9,589 nt of DNA, taken from assembly GCA_018648945.1 (NCBI GenBank), contig JABGQJ010000262.1, forward strand, positions 1 to 9,589. Direction: 5' to 3'. The DNA comes from Victivallales bacterium (GTDB lineage Bacteria > Verrucomicrobiota > Lentisphaeria > Oligosphaerales > Lenti-02). Below are positions 1 to 5,870 of the stretch, piece after piece. The notes under the pieces were generated by a model. That model was not told the DNA's origin. It ran no database searches and saw only the letters and a list, made by a program, of their open reading frames with translations. Positions within the stretch are counted from its first letter, which is position 1. Each line of letters starts with the position of its first letter. The translations under genes were made by a program, and so were the position numbers.

Positions 1-100
1 ATCTCCGCGATTGGCGCAGGAGGATGTGGACATGGTCCGCAACGAAATTGGGGATGATCGATGGCGGGCACAGATTGTGCCCTTTCTGGGCGGCGACCTC
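1..100 (-). pseudogene. Possible remnant of an IS200-like (Y1/HUH) transposase, cut by the left window edge
   Basis: Read on the minus strand in the frame after the TAG at 103-101, this stretch encodes about 33 residues, including SIIPNFVADHVHILLRQSRR. The core VADHVHILLRQS resembles the HUH metal-binding segment of IS200/REP-associated Y1 transposases, where a motif of the type G-V-A-D-H-V-H-I-L is common. Third codon positions are mostly G or C, as in the real genes here. No start codon is present in the frame, a stop lies only eight codons before the CHxx-like start of similarity, and the roughly 40-residue N-terminal part of such a transposase is not seen upstream. If the match is right, it is a 5'-truncated remnant whose remainder (including the catalytic Tyr) would lie outside the window. 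The similarity rests on about 20 residues recalled from the family, so this is a weak call. Confidence 0.35.
66..82. repeat. Short perfect inverted repeat
   Basis: GGGCACA-GAT-TGTGCCC, with 7-bp arms and a 3-nt spacer. On the plus strand it is followed by TTTCT, so it could form a small terminator-like hairpin for a plus-strand gene ending further left. No such gene is identifiable in the 65 bases available. It also lies within the possible transposase remnant. Confidence 0.35.
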
Positions 101-140
101 CTACCGCCCCGGCGGGGCACTACCCCAGGAAAGGGCGTCC

Positions 141-171
141 CCCTTCGCCGGCTACTCGTGCCGGCAAAGGG
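141..171 (-). terminator. Strong hairpin downstream of ribBA, possible U-less terminator
   Basis: In minus-strand RNA the arms 171-161 and 151-141 form 11 consecutive pairs around a 9-nt loop. One pair (166/146) is U·G on the minus strand but would be a C·A mismatch on the plus strand, which favours function in the ribBA transcript direction. It lies about 142 nt beyond the ribBA stop. The following bases are GGGACGCCC with no U-tract, so classical intrinsic termination is not shown. It could instead be a 3'-end stabilising stem or part of a degraded mobile element. Confidence 0.4.
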
Positions 172-185
172 CGGCCAGGGGAAAA

Positions 186-221
186 GGACCAAAGTGACCG
201 AAGGGACCGGAGGGACAGGGC
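186..221. repeat. Four imperfect 9-bp tandem repeats
   Basis: On the plus strand the units are GGACCAAAG (186-194), TGACCGAAG (195-203), GGACCGGAG (204-212) and GGACAGGGC (213-221). The consensus is GGACCRRAG. The array lies in the gene-free segment 1-313 beyond the end of ribBA. The function is unknown; it may be a local replication-slippage array or part of a dispersed intergenic repeat. Confidence 0.5.
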
Positions 222-313
222 AAGTCTCACATAAGCCCGCTCTCCCGGAAGGCGGGGGCAGAGCAGCGCGTGGCCGACAGATGGCGAGACAAGGCGCGAA
301 GCCTACCCGCCTC

Positions 314-1501
314 CTAGTAGATGTGCCCCATGCGGTCCTGCTTGGTCTTGAGGTAGCGGCGGTTGCCGTCGCAGGGCTCCATGACGATGGGGACGCGCCC
401 GGTGATGTCGATGCCGTAGCCTTCGAGCCCGACGATTTTCTTGGGGTTGTTGGTGAGCAGGCGAACACTGTCGACGCCGAGGGAGAGCAGGATCTGGGCA
501 CCGAGACCATACTCGCGCAGGTCCGGAGGGAAGCCGAGCTTGACGTTGGCCTCGACCGTGTCCAGGCCGCGTTCCTGGAGATGGTAGGCGTGGAGCTTGT
601 TGCGCAGGCCGATGCCGCGTCCCTCCTGGCGCATGTAGACGACCACGCCCGCGCCCTCGGCGACGATCTGCGCCATGGCGGCGTGGAGCTGGTCGCCGCA
701 GTCGCAACGCTGGGAACCGAAGACGTCACCGGTCAGGCATTCGCTGTGTACCCGGACAAGGACGTCCTTCTTGCCGCTCACTTCGCCATGGACCAGGGCA
801 AGGTGTTCCTGTCCGTCGGTCTTGGCGACGAAGCAGTAGAGGTCGAACCCCCCTTCGGAAGTGGGCAGGCGGACCGCTTCGGCCCGCTCGACCAGGCTCT
901 CCGTGCGCCGGCGGAAGGCGATGAGGTCGGCCACCGTGCCCATCTTGAGCTCGTGTTTCTCGGCGAATGCCTCCAGGTCGGGCAGGCGGGCCATGCTGCC
1001 GTCCTCGTTCATGATCTCGCAGATGACGCCGTAGGGGCCGAGTCCAGCCAGTCGCGCCATGTCCACCGCTGCCTCGGTGTGCCCGGCCCGGACCAGTACG
1101 CCGCCTTCACGGGCGATGAGGGGGAAGACATGGCCGGGGGTATGGAAATCGTCGCCGTCGGCCTTCGGGTCGGCCAGGTTCTGGATCGTGGTGGCTCGGT
1201 CGAAGGCGGAGATACCGGTGGTGGTGCCCTTGTTGGCGTCTACCGTGATGGTGAACTTGGTGCCGAAGGGGTCCTCGTTCCTGGCCATCTCGTACAGGCC
1301 CAGTTCGGTGGCCCGGGTCTGGGTGAGGGGGGCGCAGACCAGGCCGCGGCCGTGGGTGACCATGAAGTTGATCGCCTCGGGGGTCACCTTCTCGGCGGCC
1401 ATGATCAGGTCGCCCTCGTTCTCGCGGTTCTCGTCGTCGGTGATGACGACCACCTCGCCGGCAGCGATGGCGGCGATGATTTCCTCGGTGGTGCTGAACA
1501 T
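314..1501 (-). CDS. ribBA: Bifunctional 3,4-dihydroxy-2-butanone 4-phosphate synthase / GTP cyclohydrolase II (RibBA)
   Basis: Cytoplasmic enzyme feeding both arms of riboflavin synthesis. The RibB half makes 3,4-dihydroxy-2-butanone 4-phosphate from ribulose 5-phosphate, and the RibA half opens GTP to the pyrimidine precursor. From the start at 1501 the protein has 395 residues, the normal length for RibBA. RibB spans about 1-200, with [12 protein letters not shown] at 22-33, THGRGLVC at 48-55 and [10 protein letters not shown] at 137-146. GTP cyclohydrolase II spans about 205-395, with the zinc cysteines C254, C265 and C267 in [18 protein letters not shown] and the RQEGRGIGL signature at 290-298. 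Both halves look intact. The frame stays open upstream to 1630, but that stretch runs through the FMN riboswitch leader. The ATG at 1501, with GGAG 8 nt upstream (1513-1510), is the credible start. The gene has its own promoter and FMN riboswitch, so it is probably monocistronic and repressed by FMN. No other rib gene is present in the window. Confidence 0.97.
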   Translation of the reverse strand: MFSTTEEIIAAIAAGEVVVITDDENRENEGDLIMAAEKVTPEAINFMVTHGRGLVCAPLTQTRATELGLYEMARNEDPFGTKFTITVDANKGTTTGISAFDRATTIQNLADPKADGDDFHTPGHVFPLIAREGGVLVRAGHTEAAVDMARLAGLGPYGVICEIMNEDGSMARLPDLEAFAEKHELKMGTVADLIAFRRRTESLVERAEAVRLPTSEGGFDLYCFVAKTDGQEHLALVHGEVSGKKDVLVRVHSECLTGDVFGSQRCDCGDQLHAAMAQIVAEGAGVVVYMRQEGRGIGLRNKLHAYHLQERGLDTVEANVKLGFPPDLREYGLGAQILLSLGVDSVRLLTNNPKKIVGLEGYGIDITGRVPIVMEPCDGNRRYLKTKQDRMGHIY

Positions 1502-1565
1502 GGACCTGACTCCATCCTGTCTGGGTTCCGGGACCGAGAGGAGGACGGGGGGGAATGGCACCTGT

Positions 1566-1591
1566 CGCGAGGCATGGTTCCACGCCTCGCG
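1566..1591 (-). promoter_or_regulatory. Expression-platform hairpin of the ribBA leader
   Basis: Four bases after the riboswitch P1 stem, minus-strand RNA can form an 11-bp hairpin. The arms are 1591-1581 and 1576-1566, the loop is GAAC, and one pair is a U·G wobble (1574/1583). No U-tract follows; the next bases include a run of seven C. The 5' arm repeats the heptamer CCGCGAG found in the aptamer core (1670-1664). The 3' arm could therefore pair either locally or with the aptamer, a plausible switching arrangement. Whether it controls termination or translation cannot be read from the sequence. Confidence 0.5.
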
Positions 1592-1595
1592 GTAC

Positions 1596-1712
1596 GCTTT
1601 TCTCCCGTCCAGACTGTGACTGTCGGTCACGGAGTTGCACCGTGTCGGTCCCGCTGGGCGAGACTCGCGGACTGTTACCGCCGGTCGGGGATTTCACCCG
1701 GTCCTGAAAAGC
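1596..1712 (-). ncRNA. FMN riboswitch (RFN element)
   Basis: Cis-acting flavin mononucleotide sensor in the 5' leader of ribBA. The P1 stem GCTTTTC (1712-1706) pairs perfectly with GAAAAGC (1602-1596). The conserved RFN core segments appear in order on the minus strand: AGGACCGGGTGAAATCCC (ending at 1688), ACCGGCGGT (1685-1677), AGTCCGCGA (1673-1665), then a variable arm, GGTGCAACTCCGTGACCGAC and a 3' GGACGGGAGAAAAGC (1610-1596). These match the well-known consensus of FMN aptamers upstream of rib genes. About 95 nt separate its 3' end from the ribBA start codon. In this family FMN binding lowers expression of the downstream synthesis gene, and the same sign is expected here. Confidence 0.96.
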
Positions 1713-1733
1713 CATTTGCTAGATTGTTCGGGT

Positions 1734-1763
1734 ACTATAGGGGACCAAGCCCGGCGCTGCCAG
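1734..1763 (-). promoter_or_regulatory. Candidate sigma70-type promoter of ribBA
   Basis: On the minus strand, TATAGT (1739-1734) matches five of six bases of the -10 consensus. CTGGCA (1763-1758), a four-of-six match to -35, lies 18 bp upstream. Transcription would begin near 1727, about 15 nt before the riboswitch P1 stem, which is the expected arrangement. The -35 lies within the loop-side part of the inverted repeat at 1751-1781. Confidence 0.55.
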
Positions 1764-1781
1764 GTTGCACAGCGGGGCCGG
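1751..1781 (-). terminator. GC-rich hairpin just after the DUF6785 gene, possible terminator
   Basis: Minus-strand arms CCGGC/GCTG (1781-1777 and 1773-1770) pair with CAGC/GCCGG (1759-1751). This gives 9 bp with a 3-nt bulge and a 10-nt loop, starting 13 nt after the stop codon at 1795. Only CTTGGT follows, not a real U-tract. It overlaps the predicted -35 of the ribBA promoter, so it could be a weak terminator, a regulatory structure or both. Confidence 0.35.
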
Positions 1782-1794
1782 AATCCACTCGGCA

Positions 1795-3825
1795 TCAGAG
1801 GACGAGGGAGCAGCTCTTGGCCACTTCGCCGGTGATCATGTAGTAGACGGCACCGACGAGCACCGGGACGGTTCCGGCCAGCACCTCGCCTGCGATCAGG
1901 CCGACCATGATCGGCTTGGTCCTCTGGTATGCCTGTTCGCCGCCGTATTTGGTGATTGCGGTCTTGACCATCCAGCCGAGGAAGAAGGAGAAGGCTAGGC
2001 GCTGGGCCTGGTGTGAGCCGAAGAACACAAAGACAATCGGATGCAGCGGCCACCAGGCGAAGCGCAGGCGGAGAAAGGAGACGATCACGCAGAGCCCGAC
2101 GCCAAGTGCGAAGGCGATGACGAAGGGTCGTCTCGGTGTGGCTACCAGCAGTCGGCCAATGCCGGAGACGGCCTCGGCTTCCTGGAGTTGGTCGCGGGCG
2201 ATGAGCTCCTGCTTCATCTTCAGCGCTTGGTCGAAGGGCAGTTTGGCCGTGTAGCGCGCCCAACCGGCGGAGGCCGTCATCGAGCCCTGATCGTACTGCC
2301 AGTAGAGCGTGGTGACCAGGGCCACCACGATGCAGGCGACAAGGGTGATAATGCACCAGCGGGCCATGCGCGGGATGCGGACCTTCCCCAGTTCGGCCAT
2401 CTTCAGGGCCTGGACAGCGAAGGGCATGGGGGCCCAGCCCGGCCCGGCCAGGATGACCATGGAGATGATCCCCATGGTCGCCAAGAGCGTCGGCCCCATG
2501 GCATGCGCCCCGAGGAATCCCCAGAGCACGGCTTCGGGGAGAATCCAGGTCCCGACGTAGAATCCACCCGCCTCGGAAACGGCCCGACTGATGACGGTGA
2601 AGACGATGACGGTCAACACCGTATAGAAGATTGCCACCAGCCAATCCAGCCCGGCGATGCAGAGCATGATGTAGAAGCAGGCGCTGCCAGCGAGGAAGAC
2701 GCGCATGGACCAGGCCAGCCAGGGCTCGGCTTTCTCTTGGGAAGGGATGCCCAGGCTCTGCCGGAACAGGTTCCAGTAGAAGAAGCGCCCCGTATAGAGC
2801 GACATGAGGAAGATGCCCGTGTAGCCGCCCGTGTAGAGGTAGACCTTGGTGTTGTGGTAGAGGCTGAATCCCCGGGTCACCGACAGGCCGTAGCCGGTGA
2901 GGACGCCCATCAGGTAGCACATGAAGTAGGGGAAGACGGCGAGCGAGAACGACACATCCGAGGCGAAGAAGTAGGAGATGCCGATCACCACGAACATCAC
3001 TTTCGGGCTGAACAGGCTGCCGCCGTCGCCATGCACAATCTGGGGGAAGAGCTTGATGAAGGGCGTGAAGTTCACTCGCAGGTTGATGGGGATCAGGTAT
3101 TCTGGCCACCACGCGTGGGCGTAGTTGGTCATGTGGATCGCGAAGACGATTCCCCCGGCGATCAGGAACCTGCGATCCCGGAGCACACTGCCCTCGTGCC
3201 CCGGGAACAGCGCTTGGGCAAACCGTGCAATCGGGTAGGGGAGTTGCTCGTGTTTCGACCATTGTCGGTGTACCACCACGGCCAAGCCGAGCATGGCCAC
3301 TGAGATGCTGAAGACGAGAGGCAGCCAGAAGCACATCGGGCGAATCCACGCCCTCCATGGCACCTGGCGGGGCGAGATGTGTGTGTTGCCTTCGGACAGG
3401 CCATTGGTGTAGCCAGTGAGTGCTCTGCCCTCGTCCGCTTCGGGGTCCGCCATCATCATCTCTGGCACGCTGTCCAGAATTTTCTCCCGTTGCCAGCCGG
3501 GGTCGAGGGCTTCGAACCGGTGCGGCAGCATCATGGCGGTCGGCCAGCAGTGGACGAGCCCGTAGAAGGGGACCGAGCAGGAAACCAGGCACAGCCCCAC
3601 CACGACAGCCAGTTCTCCCCCCTTCAGGGGATTCAGGTTGAGCTTGCGCAGCAGGGGGTTGAGGAAGAGAACTGCCAGGAGCAGCCCTCCGTAGACGGCG
3701 TGCGGCATCAGGTGCGGGACCAGCCGGACGTAGGCGCCGGGACTCATCACGCAGTCATGGAAGTAGCAGAGGCCACTGATGAGCAGCGCGAAGAAGAGGC
3801 CGATGAACAGGGATCGACGGGTCAA
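1795..3825 (-). CDS. DUF6785/DUF6784-family polytopic membrane protein (OPT-like, putative transporter)
   Basis: Integral inner-membrane protein, probably a transporter; substrate unknown. It has many hydrophobic helices, at about residues 8-28, 45-62, 74-96, 165-189, 222-240, 278-316 (two), 334-358, 373-395, 397-416, 427-465 (two), 492-512, 567-588 and 595-668 (numbered from the GTG at 3834). Family hallmarks are W-S-K-H-E-Q-L-P-Y-P-I at 192-202, the S-R-A-V-S-E-A-G-G-F segment at 416-425, and the C-terminal DUF6784 pattern W-W-P-L-H-P near 594-599 followed by K-Y-G-G-E-Q-A-Y and a P-I-M-V-G-L-I-A-G-E helix near 641-650. These proteins resemble oligopeptide transporters and often sit beside glycoside hydrolases in Planctomycetota and Armatimonadota. 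Start: a GTG at 3834 is possible, but GGAG at 3837-3834 sits 8 nt before the TTG at 3825, so TTG (676 aa) is preferred. It is the last gene of the series, 130 nt after the GH50-like gene, and may be cotranscribed with it. The family call is strong; transport of a glycan is inference. Confidence 0.8.
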   Translation of the reverse strand: MTRRSLFIGLFFALLISGLCYFHDCVMSPGAYVRLVPHLMPHAVYGGLLLAVLFLNPLLRKLNLNPLKGGELAVVVGLCLVSCSVPFYGLVHCWPTAMMLPHRFEALDPGWQREKILDSVPEMMMADPEADEGRALTGYTNGLSEGNTHISPRQVPWRAWIRPMCFWLPLVFSISVAMLGLAVVVHRQWSKHEQLPYPIARFAQALFPGHEGSVLRDRRFLIAGGIVFAIHMTNYAHAWWPEYLIPINLRVNFTPFIKLFPQIVHGDGGSLFSPKVMFVVIGISYFFASDVSFSLAVFPYFMCYLMGVLTGYGLSVTRGFSLYHNTKVYLYTGGYTGIFLMSLYTGRFFYWNLFRQSLGIPSQEKAEPWLAWSMRVFLAGSACFYIMLCIAGLDWLVAIFYTVLTVIVFTVISRAVSEAGGFYVGTWILPEAVLWGFLGAHAMGPTLLATMGIISMVILAGPGWAPMPFAVQALKMAELGKVRIPRMARWCIITLVACIVVALVTTLYWQYDQGSMTASAGWARYTAKLPFDQALKMKQELIARDQLQEAEAVSGIGRLLVATPRRPFVIAFALGVGLCVIVSFLRLRFAWWPLHPIVFVFFGSHQAQRLAFSFFLGWMVKTAITKYGGEQAYQRTKPIMVGLIAGEVLAGTVPVLVGAVYYMITGEVAKSCSLVL

Positions 3826-3912
3826 GGCATACACTCCAGTCTGGGGAATCCGCGACCATGCGCAGGTGCTTGGCCGCGATTACCCCGTCAGCATGGAGTG
3901 CGAGGCGATGCA

Positions 3913-3930
3913 GTGCAAGCCGATCTGCAT
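3913..3930. repeat. 18-nt near-duplicate of a segment in the adjacent gene (copy 1)
   Basis: GTGCAAGCCGATCTGCAT at 3913-3930 matches GTGCAGGCCGATCTGCAT at 4097-4114 in 17 of 18 positions, in the same orientation. The second copy encodes MQIGLH within the 3' end of the GH50-like gene. The first lies in the 130-nt gap before the DUF6785 gene and reads KMQIGLHCIA in one frame. It could be a trace of a small duplication or chance. Confidence 0.4.
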
Positions 3931-3955
3931 CTTCTTGCAGAGAGCCTGGGGTTCT

Positions 3956-5833
3956 CTACCAGCAGAGGGTGCCGTCGGGGACGACGGGGGGCTCTTGGTC
4001 GAAGGGCGCCCGCTCGCCGCTCGCGATCCTGTAGAGCTCGGGGTGGATATCCTGGCACATGGCGACCCACTCGGGGTAGGCGCGGTTGGTGATGTCGTGC
4101 AGGCCGATCTGCATGTTTTCGCCATCGAAGCGGCCCATGACGGGCTGATCGTCCCACTTGAAGTAGTGCGCCCCCACCAGCCCCGGAATGGCGGCGGCGT
4201 TTTCCAGATAGTAGCGGTAGGCTGCCACGCTGTCACTGAGCGACCGCGTGTTGCGGATGCCGCCGGAAGGCAACCCTCGGTCGAGGGAGCCAATATGGTA
4301 TTCGCCGATCATCACTGGCTTGCCGGTCTTCTCAACGAGTCCGGCGATCATCGCGGGATCGGGCCGGAGCTGGTAGCAGTTGATGGAGAACGCATCGAGC
4401 CACTCGTGGCCGGCGAGCTGGTAGTCGCTGTGAATCCACGCCCAGCGCAGGCCGAGATTCAGATGGTTGGGGTCGGCCTCGCGGCAGGCCTTCGCCGGCA
4501 GGACCACGAAGCGCTCCACCGCCTTTCGCGTGAACGTCTGGGTATCTGCTGTGCCTCGCGCCAGTGCCTCGGTGGGCACCGCCTCCCGCAGGTCATCCCA
4601 GCTCGTGAAGGCCGCATTCCAGGCCGCATTCAGCGCGGGCAGGTCGCCGTACTTGGCGCGCAGGTCCGCGAGCAGTACCTCGCGGGTGGCGCTGGGCTGG
4701 GCAGCCCGCAACACCTGTTGACCCAGGTCAAGGCCATCCACGAAGGCCCATTGGGGCTCGTTGGTCATGAAGTAGCCGATCACAAAACGGTCGTTCCGGA
4801 TCTCCGCCAGTTGCTCGGCAAAGGCGCGGGAGTTCCGCTCGTATTCGGGACTGAACACATCGGGGAAATCACGGAAGAGCTTCGTCTCCGTGGTTGGGAA
4901 TCCCCCCATGGTGAGCACGTAGGGAATGCCTGCCCGCCGCTGCAACTCGCGCTCCGACCAGTTGGCGATGGTGTTGAGGCGGTACCCGCGCAAACGCCGC
5001 CGGGTCAGCTCCAGCCACTGCTCCCGCCAGCTATCACCGAACACGCGCTGTAGGTTGTGCTGGCCCGCGTCGAACATGCGCTCGGTCTCGGAGAGTTGCC
5101 AGAGCTCGGGGTTGTCTTCGGGAGCAGGCAGGGCGGGGGAGAAGACGCTCTCGATGCCCGTGACATTGGTTGTGTTGTTGGCCCGGACACAGTCCACGCC
5201 GATGCTCCAGAAGGCGCAGCCCTCGGGATCCACCAGCCACCAACGCTGGCCGTCGTGCTCTGTGCGGAAGAAGCCGGTGGCGGCGAAGTTCCTGTCTCGC
5301 CAGCCACCGTAGGCCGACCAGTTCTCGGGTTGCTCGGGTTCCGGGGCCGTCAGTTCGGCCTGAAGGGAGTCCCGGACCTGATCCAGGCTTCCGGCCTTGC
5401 CGGGCCAGTCGCGGCTCCGCCATTGGTGCAGATCGTCCACCAAGGGCGCGTCGGGCATCGGGTACTCCGTGGGCATCTCGTCGCGCAGTTCGCAGAGCCC
5501 GAAGGTCACGAGTTCCTCGGCACCCGCTGTCGGCTTGATGCGGACTTCCTGCACCTCCTCGAACGACAGGTTCGCTCCCTTTACAGTGGCCTTGAACCGA
5601 CCGGGGGTACGGGGCAGGAACAGCGTGCCGCCCGACGCCACCCGCAGCGGGATCGCCAAGAGCGTGGGCCAGCCGGGGAAGATGCCGATCCGCACATGGA
5701 CCTCATTCGTCCCGCCCACGAAGGCCACGTCCAGGTTCACCATCACCTCGCCGGTGTTGGTGGCCTCGAAGACCACAATCTGTTCGGGGCGCCACGCAGG
5801 CGTGTGGGGTAGGCATAGGGAAGGGGATGGCAT
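3956..5833 (-). CDS. Clan GH-A glycoside hydrolase, GH50/GH42 (agarase / beta-galactosidase)-like
   Basis: Retaining glycoside hydrolase, 625 aa, of the (beta/alpha)8 clan GH-A type; substrate not determined. Residues about 15-115 look like a beta-rich N-terminal domain, and the barrel begins near FFRTEHDGQRWWLVDPEGCAF (188 onward), a lead-in typical of GH50 agarase-like proteins. The acid/base candidate is E359 in GYFMTNEPQW and the nucleophile candidate is E511 in KPVMIGEYHIGSLDRG. The latter resembles the GEFHFGALDRG block of GH50 agarases, as does HYFKWDDQPVMGRFDGENMQIG at 556-577. The segment KYGDLPALNAAWNAAFTSWDDL (394-415) is also common in GH42 enzymes. No signal peptide is visible (N-terminus MPSPSLCLPHTPAW), so the enzyme is probably intracellular. 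Start: ATG at 5833, with AAGGGA 6 nt upstream. It lies 37 nt after the GHL10-like gene and before the putative permease, suggesting one catabolic transcript. The family within GH-A is less sure than the fold. Confidence 0.82.
   Translation of the reverse strand: MPSPSLCLPHTPAWRPEQIVVFEATNTGEVMVNLDVAFVGGTNEVHVRIGIFPGWPTLLAIPLRVASGGTLFLPRTPGRFKATVKGANLSFEEVQEVRIKPTAGAEELVTFGLCELRDEMPTEYPMPDAPLVDDLHQWRSRDWPGKAGSLDQVRDSLQAELTAPEPEQPENWSAYGGWRDRNFAATGFFRTEHDGQRWWLVDPEGCAFWSIGVDCVRANNTTNVTGIESVFSPALPAPEDNPELWQLSETERMFDAGQHNLQRVFGDSWREQWLELTRRRLRGYRLNTIANWSERELQRRAGIPYVLTMGGFPTTETKLFRDFPDVFSPEYERNSRAFAEQLAEIRNDRFVIGYFMTNEPQWAFVDGLDLGQQVLRAAQPSATREVLLADLRAKYGDLPALNAAWNAAFTSWDDLREAVPTEALARGTADTQTFTRKAVERFVVLPAKACREADPNHLNLGLRWAWIHSDYQLAGHEWLDAFSINCYQLRPDPAMIAGLVEKTGKPVMIGEYHIGSLDRGLPSGGIRNTRSLSDSVAAYRYYLENAAAIPGLVGAHYFKWDDQPVMGRFDGENMQIGLHDITNRAYPEWVAMCQDIHPELYRIASGERAPFDQEPPVVPDGTLCW
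4097..4114. repeat. 18-nt near-duplicate segment (copy 2, inside the GH50-like gene)
   Basis: GTGCAGGCCGATCTGCAT is the partner of 3913-3930. Here it encodes part of ENMQIGLHDI (residues about 572-581 of the hydrolase), a conserved family segment, so this copy is presumably the original. Confidence 0.4.
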
Positions 5834-5870
5834 GGGAGGTCCCTTGGGCTGGCTGGGCCGGGGAGGAGAA

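Noticed and set aside
106..118. GCCCC-GGC-GGGGC hairpin
   Set aside because: Only five pairs in GC-rich DNA with no U-tract on either strand, so expected by chance.
1502..1630. N-terminal extension of RibBA to 1630
   Set aside because: The extension translates the riboswitch and leader; the ATG at 1501 has a good ribosome-binding site and gives the normal family length.
11..1843. Long plus-strand open frame (610 codons) opposite ribBA and its leader
   Set aside because: It is antisense to a clear RibBA gene and to the FMN riboswitch. Its composition follows from the G/C third-position bias of the minus-strand gene and it has no recognisable domain.
3831..3955. A promoter or small gene in the 130-nt gap before the DUF6785 gene
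   Set aside because: TTGCAC with a three-of-six -10 match is too weak, and no short frame has a supporting ribosome-binding site.
3940..3956. Hairpin GAGAGCC-TGG-GGTTCTC at the end of the GH50-like gene as a terminator
   Set aside because: Its wobble pair works only in plus-strand RNA; in the minus-strand transcript it is a mismatch, and no U-tract follows.
2041..5053. Plus-strand open frames opposite the DUF6785 and GH50-like genes
   Set aside because: Low-complexity, charged antisense products with no motif, opposite genes with clear family features.
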